A DNA stretch of 33,622 nt from Saprospiraceae bacterium (GTDB lineage Bacteria > Bacteroidota > Bacteroidia > Chitinophagales > Saprospiraceae). The notes under the pieces are model-generated. The model was given only the letters and a program-made list of their open reading frames with translations, had not been told where the DNA came from and searched no databases. The DNA is taken from NCBI GenBank assembly GCA_013361075.1, contig JABWAJ010000003.1, positions 1 to 33,622 on the forward strand, written 5' to 3'. Shown piece by piece: positions 24,394 to 31,532 of the stretch. The first letter of the stretch is position 1; each line of letters starts with the position of its first letter. A program made the position numbers and the translations under genes.

Positions 24394-25566
24394 ATGAATT
24401 TTAGAAACATCCTTTGGACCTATGCCCCCAGGCAGGACGGTTCGTGCAACGTAAAAATTTATGTGCAGGCGACCGGGCAAAAAAAATACTTCAAAACGGA
24501 CATCTGTGTGCAGGCGAAGGATTGGGACGCCAAAAAAGGGATTGTAAAAACGAGCCACCCGCTTTGCATGCTCTATAACTCGAAGATCCGGGAATTCAGA
24601 AACCGGTTGGAAGAACATTTCCTAAATGGTGGATCATTCGATCAATTCAACGAAACGCCGGAAAAGGCATCCCTGATTGCGTTCGGCAAACAGTTGATCG
24701 CTGAAGCTGAAAAAGGAACGTATCCGCTCCGGCAAAGCACGGTCAACGTTTACAAATCCATCTTAAAAAAGCTGGAACAATATATGGCCATCACGGGTAT
24801 GGATGACCTGGCTTTCAACGACGTGGGGATGGACTTTTATGTAAAATATACCAAACACTTAGAGCAAACCGGCTGCAAATTAGCCGGAATCGGTAAGCAC
24901 ATGAAGTGCATCAAACGGCTGATGAACATCGCCCTGGAACGCAAGCTACACAACAATACTTCGCACCAGGAGCGGGCTTTCAAAGCACACAAAACACAAA
25001 CTTCCACGAAGATTTACCTAAGCGTTGAAGAAATGGCTAAACTGGAACAACTCAACCTTTCCGGCCAGCCAGCACTGGAGCAGGAGCGGGACCGCTTCTT
25101 AGTGCAGTATTATCTGTTGCTCCGGTTCTCCGATGCCATCCGGATCACTAAGGAAATGTTCTTCGAGTTGAAAGGTGCCTATTATTTCCGTATCAAACAC
25201 CAGAAGACCAGCAATGAAGCGGTGGTGCCCGTGAAACCGTCCTGCAGGACGCTGCTGGAGCGCTACGATTATCAGTTTGACTATTCCTCCAATGTGCAGG
25301 CAAACCGGCACCTAAAGACCATCGCGGCCATGGCCAGCATCGCTACAATGGTCACCCAGGACGGGCGCACCCTGATGAAAAGCCAGTTTGTCGGCACACA
25401 CACGGCGCGCCGGAGCGCCGCGACCAACCTGTACCTCCAGGGCGTGGACGTGAAAGTGATCGCTGACCTGGGCGGCTGGGAGAACTTCAATGCCCTAATG
25501 GTCTATCTACGCGCCAGCGGCTTAGAGACAGCGCAAATGGCCGGGAAGTTAGATTTTTTTCAGTGA
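24394..25566 (+). CDS. Tyrosine recombinase / phage-type integrase
   Basis: This 390-aa enzyme would integrate and excise the mobile element next to tRNA-Asp. The N-terminal part (about 10-90) is an arm-type DNA-binding domain (KKYFKTDICVQAKDWDAKKG) and about 95-185 is a core-binding helical SAM-like domain. The catalytic domain shows R244 (LLLRFSDAIR), K271 (RIKHQKTS), H336-x2-R339 (GTHTARRSAATN), W362 in place of the second His (LGGWENF) and the nucleophile Y371 (MVYLRAS). The set is complete. The gene points away from the tRNA and into the element. The ATG at 24394 has AGAGG close upstream, within a small inverted repeat (CCTCT..AGAGG). Confidence 0.93.
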   Translation: MNFRNILWTYAPRQDGSCNVKIYVQATGQKKYFKTDICVQAKDWDAKKGIVKTSHPLCMLYNSKIREFRNRLEEHFLNGGSFDQFNETPEKASLIAFGKQLIAEAEKGTYPLRQSTVNVYKSILKKLEQYMAITGMDDLAFNDVGMDFYVKYTKHLEQTGCKLAGIGKHMKCIKRLMNIALERKLHNNTSHQERAFKAHKTQTSTKIYLSVEEMAKLEQLNLSGQPALEQERDRFLVQYYLLLRFSDAIRITKEMFFELKGAYYFRIKHQKTSNEAVVPVKPSCRTLLERYDYQFDYSSNVQANRHLKTIAAMASIATMVTQDGRTLMKSQFVGTHTARRSAATNLYLQGVDVKVIADLGGWENFNALMVYLRASGLETAQMAGKLDFFQ

Positions 25567-25700
25567 TGCCGGCAAGCATCGCATAAAGTGTTGATAAGAT
25601 TATCATTACAACGAAAGACAAAACCCGGCGACATACCTGAAGCATCGCGTAAAATACGGATGCAACCAGGTAGACATTGATAACAAAAATTTGCACCTGG

Positions 25701-25730
25701 TCGCCGCCGGCGGTGGCTTTTTGTTATCAA
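25701..25730 (+). repeat. Direct repeat copy 1 (region A)
   Basis: TCGCCGCCGGC followed by GGTGGCTTTTTGTTATCAA. It matches the copy at 30670-30702 at 28 of 30 bases apart from a 3-nt insertion there, and has the same orientation. The GC-rich part followed by a T run could also act as a terminator for the integrase gene on the plus strand. Confidence 0.75.
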
Positions 25731-25780
25731 ATTACCGCCCGCAGCAGCAGCTCGAGGCCAGGCCTCAGCGAAAAACTGAT

Positions 25781-25815
25781 AACAAAACAGGCTGCCGGGT
25801 TTCCCCGACAGCCTG
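25781..25815 (-). terminator. Intrinsic terminator of the minus-strand phage-like block
   Basis: Read on the minus strand, CAGGCTG and CAGCCTG (25788-25794 and 25809-25815 on plus) with an inner CGGG/CCCG pair form a stem, followed directly by TTTTGTTATCAGTTTTT. It lies about 35 bp after the last gene of the block (stop at 25849). Confidence 0.75.
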
Positions 25816-25848
25816 CGCCAACAAATTATAATCCCATGAACTTAGGTG

Positions 25849-26148
25849 CTATGCCCAACCTGCATTTGGCGGCAGGTCTAAAATGGCGTTGATTTCTTCC
25901 TCACTGCGGCCGTGAAAGGGGCCGCCTGGCTCAAACAACCACTTCGAGCGTCCGTATAGATTCACAATGGCCACCGTCCAGGCGTTGAGCGCTGCAATGA
26001 TCGCTGTGGCGGATTGTCCTGGCTGCGGCTGCGGTTTTGGCGGCTCGTATGGGTTACGGGGCGGCGCTGTGCTGCGCTTTTGCTGAAACAGGAGCAACGC
26101 GGCCACACCGATCAGGATAAAAGGAACGAGGTTGTTTTTCTTAGCCAT
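25849..26148 (-). CDS. Small membrane-anchored protein with Pro-rich linker (99 aa)
   Basis: Not a recognised family. The protein has one short N-terminal membrane segment (residues 7-21, FILIGVAALLLF), a basic end QQKR, then a Pro-rich linker (RNPYEPPKPQPQPG) and a C-terminal helical part (AIIAALNAWTVAIVNLYGRSKWLF). The anchor closely resembles those of three other proteins of the block (61, 197 and 196 aa). It is the last gene of the minus-strand block and lies 10 bp after the RadC-like gene. It may be a virion membrane protein or another part of the phage-like particle, but that is inference. Confidence 0.7.
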   Translation of the reverse strand: MAKKNNLVPFILIGVAALLLFQQKRSTAPPRNPYEPPKPQPQPGQSATAIIAALNAWTVAIVNLYGRSKWLFEPGGPFHGRSEEEINAILDLPPNAGWA

Positions 26149-26158
26149 AATGCGTTCT

Positions 26159-26749
26159 TTAGATCATTCCTTCGTTTGCAAAGGAGTAATAGCCGTTGGC
26201 GGTGACAATGATGTGATCCAACAGCCTTATATTCAGTGCTGACAGCGCAGTGTTCAGCTTTTTGGTAATGTCCATATCGGCCTGAGAGGGCCTTAAATTG
26301 CCGCTTGGGTGATTGTGCGAAACGATCACACCTGAAGCAAGCGACTTTAAAGCCGCCACGGCAATGATTGGCGGATCTACTACCGTGCCGCTGATGCCAC
26401 CCACAGACATGATCATGTAACCAATCGGACGGTTCGCGTAGTTCAGGAAAACGGCTACAAATACCTCCTGAACCTGCATTCTTCTGCCAATCACTCTTTT
26501 GAGGAAAGCTGCGGAATCGTCAGCGCTTTTAAAGGAATCTTCGCCGATAAAAGGCCCGTTTTTCATGCGCAGGTTGATCTCCCTGGACCTGACAATTGTG
26601 CCGGAACCGGTCGCTTTGCCGTTAATGCCCGGATCGTCAATGACGGGGGGCAATGCACCGGTTGGATAAGCCACGGCACCAATTCCGCTTTGCCTGCGCC
26701 CAAGCAACAACAATGCTCCGAGTCCCAATAAGAGGTGTTCCGCTTTCAT
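26159..26749 (-). CDS. Membrane-anchored RadC-like JAB/MPN domain protein
   Basis: RadC-like proteins carry a JAB metallo-isopeptidase-type fold and are frequent on phages, plasmids and islands; their true role is not settled. This 196-aa form has the metal motif SHNHPSGNLRPSQAD at about residues 144-158, a Glu at about 95 (VQEVFVAVFLN) and the C-terminal LLDHIIVTANGYYSF. Unusually it starts with a short membrane anchor (LLLGLGALLLLGRR, residues 6-19) and a Pro/Gly-rich linker, and lacks the N-terminal helix-hairpin-helix part of chromosomal RadC. Its start overlaps the 901-aa gene by 4 bp (ATGA). Confidence 0.87.
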   Translation of the reverse strand: MKAEHLLLGLGALLLLGRRQSGIGAVAYPTGALPPVIDDPGINGKATGSGTIVRSREINLRMKNGPFIGEDSFKSADDSAAFLKRVIGRRMQVQEVFVAVFLNYANRPIGYMIMSVGGISGTVVDPPIIAVAALKSLASGVIVSHNHPSGNLRPSQADMDITKKLNTALSALNIRLLDHIIVTANGYYSFANEGMI

Positions 26750-29451
26750 GCCGTCAGGTGTTTGTGCCGGGGCCGATGCCCGGAAAGGTTGGCGAATAGG
26801 TTAACTTCCTGTTTGGCATATTGGGCGATATCGCCTTTCTTTTGCAGCAGGTTTTGATACTCGATTCTGGCCCGGGTGAGCTGTGCGCTGATCGGAGCGG
26901 TCAGTTCGAGGATCTGGTTTTCCGTTGCATTCCTGGAACGGTATTCCCGGATTTTTTCATCCAACTGCTTTTGCAGGGCTTTGACCGTTTCGGAAGCTTC
27001 GGCCAATTGCTGATTGTATTGCGCCTCGACCGGCGAAAGGGTCACATTGGCCGCGATGTTCAGGCTATCTTCAAGACGCCCAAATGTACTTCTCCGGTTG
27101 ATGATGGAGGCAAGGCGGTTGTTGAAGTCGCGTTCGTTGCTGATCTGCCCCTGGCGCGTTCCATAACCCAGGTTGTCCACCAGCCAAGTATATAGTTCAT
27201 CTTCGTGAAAATTGGTGAGCAGGCCATATTTTGCCCGTGCGTTGCCGATCCAGCGGGCAATGGTCCGAATATTTCCCTTGCTGGTGGCGTCGGCTCTCTC
27301 CAGGGCTTGCAGTGCTGTGTACGTCTTCCCGGAAGGGTTCAGATAAGACAAAGCAATAATCGTGCTCCAGTTGTCGCCTTCCAGCCGTTTGGCGTCTTTG
27401 TCGGCGTCGCGGCCCTGCATGCGCATGGCCCGGTAATATTCTGCGCGCTCCAGTTCGGTTTCTTTGGTGGAAAGAGTATTGCTTTCCAGGGCAATTCTTT
27501 TGGCTTCCTCCAGGCTGATATTGGCTTCGATTTTAGCCGGGATCTCGCAGAAGTTGCGGCCATCCACCACGGCACCGGCACGACAAAGCCGATTGAAGGC
27601 TTCCAAACGACTATGGCCGCTAAGCATATACAATTTGCCATCCGCCCCGGCCCATAAAATTACCGGATCGAGCTGACTCCAGCGAAAAGCGCCGGCTTTT
27701 ACAGCTTGCACAATGTTTTCGACGCTGCGCTCGCTGTATGGTGTCGCCCGGTTTTGGAACCAGACGCGGCGAATGCTGATAGCCTGAATGGGGATCAGGT
27801 CAATGCCGGTCGCCCGGCTTGTATTTTGCTTCATTGACGGCGGCAAAGAAGCCGTTGGAGCCGATACCGCTTTGGGCAATGAAATTTCTAAAATGGCAAT
27901 GGCCGCCTGCCTTGCATCATTGGTAAGTTGTCGCTGCCAGGCCTGGTTACTTGGTGCCCATCGGAATCCCCTCGATTTTAGTTTGTCACGAAGACTTACA
28001 GGCGGAATGCTGTCAAAGAAAATCTGAAGCCTGTTTTCTTCGATATTTTCCAGGATATAACCGCCATTGAAGTCCAGGCGCTTTTCTCCGCCTTCTGCCC
28101 TTGCTTCCTGGTTTTGTTTTTCAGCCTCCAGGCGTTGCCGGGTCCGTCTGATCTCTGCGTTGTTGTTGGTCAGTTGATAATCCGCAAATCCCGTTCGGCC
28201 TGCAAAGTCTGGCTTTTGTAACTCAATTGCCTGTGCTTCAGAAAGGCCAACTTCTGCCATCAGTCGCGCAGTTACATCTTTACCCGATCGGATGATCTGG
28301 TTTGCCAGTTTCATGCGTTCCTGGGAACTCTCCAGCTTTTGCAATTTCTCCGTGAGTTGCTGAATTGCCGTACTGGATCCGCTGCGGATCGGCTGCTTTG
28401 ATTTTCTTTCGGGGTAGATGTCGCCGTTTTTGCGGATGCGGGCCAAAGCTTTTTCTTCCCAGGCTATAAACTCGCCATAAGCTTTATGGTCGGCGTCTTT
28501 GCGTTTGTTTTGCTGCCTTGTCGGAAAGTTTGAGCCTCCGGTTATCATCATGCTCATGATGCCGGTTCTGCGTTGCAAAATGGCCCTGCGGCGTTCGCTG
28601 TATCTTTTCCGGAAAACTGAAAATTCAGCATCCAGGATGCGAAGTTGTTCAGGCGTCCGACCGGCACTCAATTCGTTGTATAATTGAGTCATGTAGGAGA
28701 TATGCCCTTCAATTTCCTGCTTTGCGCGAACCTCCGGAGAAAAGGAAGTGCCGCGATGTGCATCGTAGGCCAGCCGGTAAGGTATGTCCTTTTCAACGTC
28801 ATGCAGCGGATGACCGGGAGGGAAAGCGGATTCAGGACCGGGAGCCTCCTTTTCCTGCTTCGTTATTGGTTTTAGAGAAGGCGGCAAAGAAGCAGCCGGA
28901 GCGGGTAATTCAACAGGGTTGTTGATGTAATTTTCAAGCTCCACAAGCTTACGTTTTAGGTAAGCAATCGTCCCTGCATCTTCCTTAATGGTAATGGAAA
29001 GTATTCCTGTATTGATGTCGCGGAGTAAATGGCCAATCCGTTGTTGGAGTGTCTTAGGTTGGACTCCGGGTGCAAAATTATCATCAACAATTCCTTTGTC
29101 ATAAGCTAATGCCCTCAGCTTCATATATTTTTCATCCAGCTCCCGACAAACCTTATTTCGGAATCTGCACCGGCCTTCATATTTTGGCCTGACCGATTTT
29201 GGAATTGAAGCAGGGGCAACCTCCTCGCTTTGATTGGGGTTCCGGATAATGATCACTTTAGGCGCTGCGGCTGCATCCCTTCTGAATTGTGCTTCTTTGG
29301 TCGGCCTGCGTTTGGCCTTCATGCAGTTGGGCAGGGCCACGCCGCCATGGCGAGAGCAGCGGCCAGGATTTACGCTGGTCGTAAATTTGCCGTCAGCGCA
29401 TTCTTCGCGGCCTGGCGGCTGTCGGGATACTATGGCACCGATGTAAACCAT
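26746..29451 (-). CDS. 901-aa fusion protein: DUF3761-like motif, DUF3560, ParB-like domain, coiled coil
   Basis: This is the largest complete protein of the element. Visible parts in order: a Cys/His motif at about 18-38 (CADGKFTTSVNPGRCSRHGG) like DUF3761; helical, basic stretches; DUF3560 at about 361-515 (LSEAQAIELQKPDFAGRTGF, FADYQLTNNNAEIRRTR, LKSRGFRWAPSNQAWQRQLT); a ParB/Srx-like domain at about 550-660 (LIPIQAISI and MLSGHSRLEAFNRL); and a coiled coil at about 808-880. Near-identical linkers ASLPPSLKP and ASLPPSMKQ flank the central part. DUF3560 and ParB-like domains are typical of plasmids and phages, often with DNA modification or replication genes. The start (MVYIGAIV) overlaps the stop codon of the 131-aa gene (TAATG). 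The job is unknown; DNA processing or internal virion protein are possible. Confidence 0.85.
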   Translation of the reverse strand: MVYIGAIVSRQPPGREECADGKFTTSVNPGRCSRHGGVALPNCMKAKRRPTKEAQFRRDAAAAPKVIIIRNPNQSEEVAPASIPKSVRPKYEGRCRFRNKVCRELDEKYMKLRALAYDKGIVDDNFAPGVQPKTLQQRIGHLLRDINTGILSITIKEDAGTIAYLKRKLVELENYINNPVELPAPAASLPPSLKPITKQEKEAPGPESAFPPGHPLHDVEKDIPYRLAYDAHRGTSFSPEVRAKQEIEGHISYMTQLYNELSAGRTPEQLRILDAEFSVFRKRYSERRRAILQRRTGIMSMMITGGSNFPTRQQNKRKDADHKAYGEFIAWEEKALARIRKNGDIYPERKSKQPIRSGSSTAIQQLTEKLQKLESSQERMKLANQIIRSGKDVTARLMAEVGLSEAQAIELQKPDFAGRTGFADYQLTNNNAEIRRTRQRLEAEKQNQEARAEGGEKRLDFNGGYILENIEENRLQIFFDSIPPVSLRDKLKSRGFRWAPSNQAWQRQLTNDARQAAIAILEISLPKAVSAPTASLPPSMKQNTSRATGIDLIPIQAISIRRVWFQNRATPYSERSVENIVQAVKAGAFRWSQLDPVILWAGADGKLYMLSGHSRLEAFNRLCRAGAVVDGRNFCEIPAKIEANISLEEAKRIALESNTLSTKETELERAEYYRAMRMQGRDADKDAKRLEGDNWSTIIALSYLNPSGKTYTALQALERADATSKGNIRTIARWIGNARAKYGLLTNFHEDELYTWLVDNLGYGTRQGQISNERDFNNRLASIINRRSTFGRLEDSLNIAANVTLSPVEAQYNQQLAEASETVKALQKQLDEKIREYRSRNATENQILELTAPISAQLTRARIEYQNLLQKKGDIAQYAKQEVNLFANLSGHRPRHKHLTA

Positions 29452-29846
29452 TACCAGTTGCCTTCATTCAATTGAGCCAATTTGATCACGGCAAAGCCTC
29501 CCAGGACATACGCGCCGATGGTCAGTGCTTTCTGCAGAAGCGGTTTTTCCTGCCATGCCTGGTCTTCCAGGGTTGTAACTCCTTGTTGCTCTAATTTTGT
29601 CGTATCGAAGCGGCCCGGATAGTGTTCTACCCAAACAAAACTGCCGTCTTCCTTTTCGATCTGCCACCACAGGTTTTTCCGACCGGTTGTAGGTTCTACA
29701 TAGGAATAAACGAGGCCAATGGCATTGCCCGGCGCTACCGTGTAAAAGGTTGCCTGGCCGTCATAAGGCAGTTTTTTGACATCTACGCGGGTGCGCGCAT
29801 GCAGGGTTTTCCCGATTACCTGGTCTGCACTAATGGTACTTGGCAT
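29451..29846 (-). CDS. 131-aa protein with SH3-like N-terminus and C-terminal membrane segment
   Basis: Not a recognised family. Residues about 5-85 look like a small beta-barrel of the SH3 type (DGQATFYTVAPGNAIGLVYSYV and LWWQIEKEDGSFVWVEHYPG). Residues about 104-122 form one membrane helix (LQKALTIGAYVLGGFAVIK), so the protein is tail-anchored. It lies 2 bp after the peptidoglycan hydrolase gene and shares its stop/start with the 901-aa gene. SH3-like domains often bind cell wall or peptide ligands, which would fit a role beside the hydrolase, but this is inference. Confidence 0.7.
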   Translation of the reverse strand: MPSTISADQVIGKTLHARTRVDVKKLPYDGQATFYTVAPGNAIGLVYSYVEPTTGRKNLWWQIEKEDGSFVWVEHYPGRFDTTKLEQQGVTTLEDQAWQEKPLLQKALTIGAYVLGGFAVIKLAQLNEGNW

Positions 29847-29848
29847 GG

Positions 29849-30442
29849 CTAAAGCATTGAATAAGCTAAATCAAACATCTCGTTAGAAATCACTCCGTTT
29901 CGCCCGTTTTCTACGTCGGCCATGGGGATGGCTAATTTCCGTAAGGTTTCTTTGTTTGCGGTCAATACCTGGTTTGGGATCAGCCCACCGTTGAAGGCAA
30001 CACTTGAAATGTAGCTGCCGGGGTTGTTGCCATCCGAAGCGGGAGCCCAGCGGTTGATGATTTTGTCTAGTGTGTTGTATCCGTCGCCAATGTAATTTTT
30101 CAGGAGCTTGATCATTGCCCGTGTGCCATAGGCGAAGGTTTGGAACTGCTCAAAAGCCGGGTCGGTTCCGTTTGCAATTTTCCCCTGCCAGGCGCTCGAA
30201 GATTTGCGCAAATTGCCGGGGTTGTTGTTGCGCATGCCGCGAGGCAGGCCGGTTTGCCCCAGGTATGACAGGGAGGCCAGGCCGCCGCCAGGCAAAACGC
30301 CACCGCCTCCATCCGGAGGTGGTGTCACAGCGCCTGCCTTGCTTGACAGCAACAAAAGCAGCAAGGCCCCGCCACCGGCAATCATGATCTTTTGTTGCTG
30401 GGACATGTTCCCCAGGAATCCAGCCTTTTTACTTCGTGCCAT
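29849..30442 (-). CDS. Membrane-anchored phage-type peptidoglycan hydrolase (structural protein P5-like)
   Basis: The 197-aa protein begins with a basic stretch and a short membrane anchor (residues 19-33, IMIAGGGALLLLLL), then a Pro/Gly-rich linker, then the catalytic-type domain from about residue 65. The domain opens with RGMRNNNPGNLRKSSSAWQGK, continues with FEQFQTFAYGTRAMIKLLKNYI and has INRWAPASDGNNPGSYISSV. The MRNNNPGN opening and RWAP motif mark a family found in phages, often annotated as structural protein P5 or a lysozyme-like hydrolase that opens the cell wall during entry or lysis. The anchor suggests it is kept in a membrane, not free in the cytoplasm. Neighbours on both sides are 2 bp away. 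Confidence 0.82.
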   Translation of the reverse strand: MARSKKAGFLGNMSQQQKIMIAGGGALLLLLLSSKAGAVTPPPDGGGGVLPGGGLASLSYLGQTGLPRGMRNNNPGNLRKSSSAWQGKIANGTDPAFEQFQTFAYGTRAMIKLLKNYIGDGYNTLDKIINRWAPASDGNNPGSYISSVAFNGGLIPNQVLTANKETLRKLAIPMADVENGRNGVISNEMFDLAYSML

Positions 30443-30444
30443 AG

Positions 30445-30630
30445 CTACGCCGTTTTGTTGCGGATATAATACCGGCCACTAACCGAATTGGGAACATCAG
30501 CCGGTTTTACCGGCTCAACAGCCGGTTCTACAATCGTACTGCCTGCCGGTGTTGGTGCACCCGGCTTTTTTGAAAGCAGGATGATTCCAAGTATTGCCAG
30601 CCCAAACCAAATTTTCTTGTCCTTTTTCAT
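30445..30630 (-). CDS. 61-aa single-pass membrane peptide
   Basis: A basic N-terminus (MKKDKK), one short membrane helix (about 7-20, IWFGLAILGIILL), a KK pair and a Pro/Val-rich tail (TIVEPAVEPVKPADVPNS). No family is recognised. It starts directly after noncoding region B, whose first TGTTATCA copy ends at 30646 (read on the minus strand, TGATAACAAAAGCGGT precedes the ATG). It ends 2 bp before the hydrolase gene. The layout and anchor match the other membrane proteins of the block, and small proteins of this kind are common in membrane-containing phages. Confidence 0.65.
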   Translation of the reverse strand: MKKDKKIWFGLAILGIILLSKKPGAPTPAGSTIVEPAVEPVKPADVPNSVSGRYYIRNKTA

Positions 30631-30750
30631 ACCGCTTTTGTTATCAGTTTACCGTCGGATCTGCGCCGATCGCTGCCGGCGCTGGTGGCTTTCTGTTATC
30701 AATTTGCTTTCCCCGGGAAAGACCTGGTCTTTGAATTTGATAACAAGCCC
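30631..30750. other. Noncoding region B: second repeat cluster
   Basis: This 120-bp gap holds three TGTTATCA octamers (30639-30646 forward, 30694-30701 forward, 30738-30745 reverse) and two overlapping palindromes (CTTTCCccgGGAAAG and AAAGACCtGGTCTTT). It also carries the second copy of the ~30-bp repeat. It interrupts an otherwise almost gap-free minus-strand block and is probably the regulatory or recombination counterpart of region A. Confidence 0.75.
30670..30702 (+). repeat. Direct repeat copy 2 (region B)
   Basis: TCGCTGCCGGC-gct-GGTGGCTTTCTGTTATCAA, in the same orientation as 25701-25730 and 4,969 bp away. Two substitutions and a 3-nt insertion separate the copies. Confidence 0.75.
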
Positions 30751-31128
30751 TTACGCGGCCTGCTTCAAAGTGCCGACCCAATCCTTTGTTTCTTCAAACA
30801 GGATGGTCGCGCCTTCCACCTGGTGATACCATTTTGCCACCAACCGGACGCCGGTTTCGATCCGGGCTTCTACCTGGTCGTTGGGAATGTCGAACTCCAG
30901 GGCGATGAAGTCGGCCAGTTCCTGGGCTTCAATGCTGTCAAGATCCTTCAGCTCCAGCCAACCGGCGTGGGCCTCCTGGAGGATCAAATTCACGTTTGGC
31001 CACTGTTTGACAATGACAAACAGGTCTTCAAACTGCGCGCCGTCTTTGAGCGCTGCGGATACCGTTGTGGCTAAGTTCAGGATGCCAGCAAAGAGTACTT
31101 TTAGTTTTGCAATGCCGAGTTTTTGCAT
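30751..31128 (-). CDS. Hypothetical phage-associated protein, 125 aa
   Basis: No family is recognised. The protein looks soluble and helical, with acidic character (QFEDLFVIVKQWPNVNLIL, LDSIEAQELADFIALEF) and a paired-helix layout. No signal peptide or membrane segment is seen. It lies between the holin-like gene (23 bp upstream) and region B, on the same strand, so it probably belongs to the same transcript as the spike and holin genes. A virion or lysis-related accessory role is possible but not shown. Confidence 0.7.
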   Translation of the reverse strand: MQKLGIAKLKVLFAGILNLATTVSAALKDGAQFEDLFVIVKQWPNVNLILQEAHAGWLELKDLDSIEAQELADFIALEFDIPNDQVEARIETGVRLVAKWYHQVEGATILFEETKDWVGTLKQAA

Positions 31129-31151
31129 GAGTATTCTTTTTAAGAGATGAA

Positions 31152-31514
31152 TTACTTTTTTTTAAAAAGGAGCAATTGGATTAATGCCTTTAAACCGCCT
31201 GGGTAGGCCGCAATCAGGATGCCCCAATTGGTCAGATGATAACTAAGTTTCATGGCCATCAACCCAATCAGAAAACCAAGCCCGCTTAGTAGCTGCTCAG
31301 ACAGCTTCAGGTAGTGCCCGGCAAGCGGTGTCAAATATCCTGCACAGGTGGCGGCTATCAACAGCACTACGACTTTTTGCCCCTTTGTCAGCGTTTTTTC
31401 ATGTGCCAGGCTGATCAGGCCTCCAAAGAAACCCGCAATGCCACTGGCTATCTTGAAGCCGGAAAGGGCGATCCAGTCGAGGATTGTTTCGGTGCTAAAA
31501 CTCATTTGTTTCAT
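31152..31514 (-). CDS. Holin-like membrane protein (LydA-type)
   Basis: The 120-aa protein has three clear membrane segments (about 22-37, 46-64 and 74-90), a possible fourth near 97-117 and a basic tail LLFKKK. The pattern GIAGFFGGLISLAHEKTLTKGQKVVVLLIAATCAGYLTPLAG resembles the LydA-type phage holins (superfamily III). These form pores that let endolysins reach the cell wall. The presence of a peptidoglycan hydrolase gene 0.7 kb downstream fits a lysis pair, although the two are separated by region B. The call is by topology and pattern. Confidence 0.65.
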   Translation of the reverse strand: MKQMSFSTETILDWIALSGFKIASGIAGFFGGLISLAHEKTLTKGQKVVVLLIAATCAGYLTPLAGHYLKLSEQLLSGLGFLIGLMAMKLSYHLTNWGILIAAYPGGLKALIQLLLFKKK

Positions 31515-31532
31515 GTTGCGGGGGGATGGTGA

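Larger units (their letters stand above)
25567..25848. other. Noncoding region A: recombination or regulatory repeat cluster
   Basis: This 282-bp gap after the integrase gene holds no gene but much structure. It has three TGTTATCA octamers (25678-25685 reverse, 25722-25729 forward, 25777-25784 reverse). The first two form a perfect 13-bp inverted repeat TTGATAACAAAAA/TTTTTGTTATCAA. A 14-bp direct repeat AAGCATCGCrTAAA occurs at 25574 and 25640, and there is a palindrome TGATAAgaTTATCA at 25592-25605. ACCAGGT/ACCTGGT boxes flank the first octamer, and a GAGGCCaGGCCTC palindrome lies at 25754-25766. It shares a 30-bp direct repeat with region B. Confidence 0.75.

Noticed and set aside
25567-25848. 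Integron-type attC site in the palindromic region after the integrase gene
   Set aside because: The GTTATCA boxes do not fit the GTTRRRY core, and the recombinase has a phage-type, not an IntI-type, layout.
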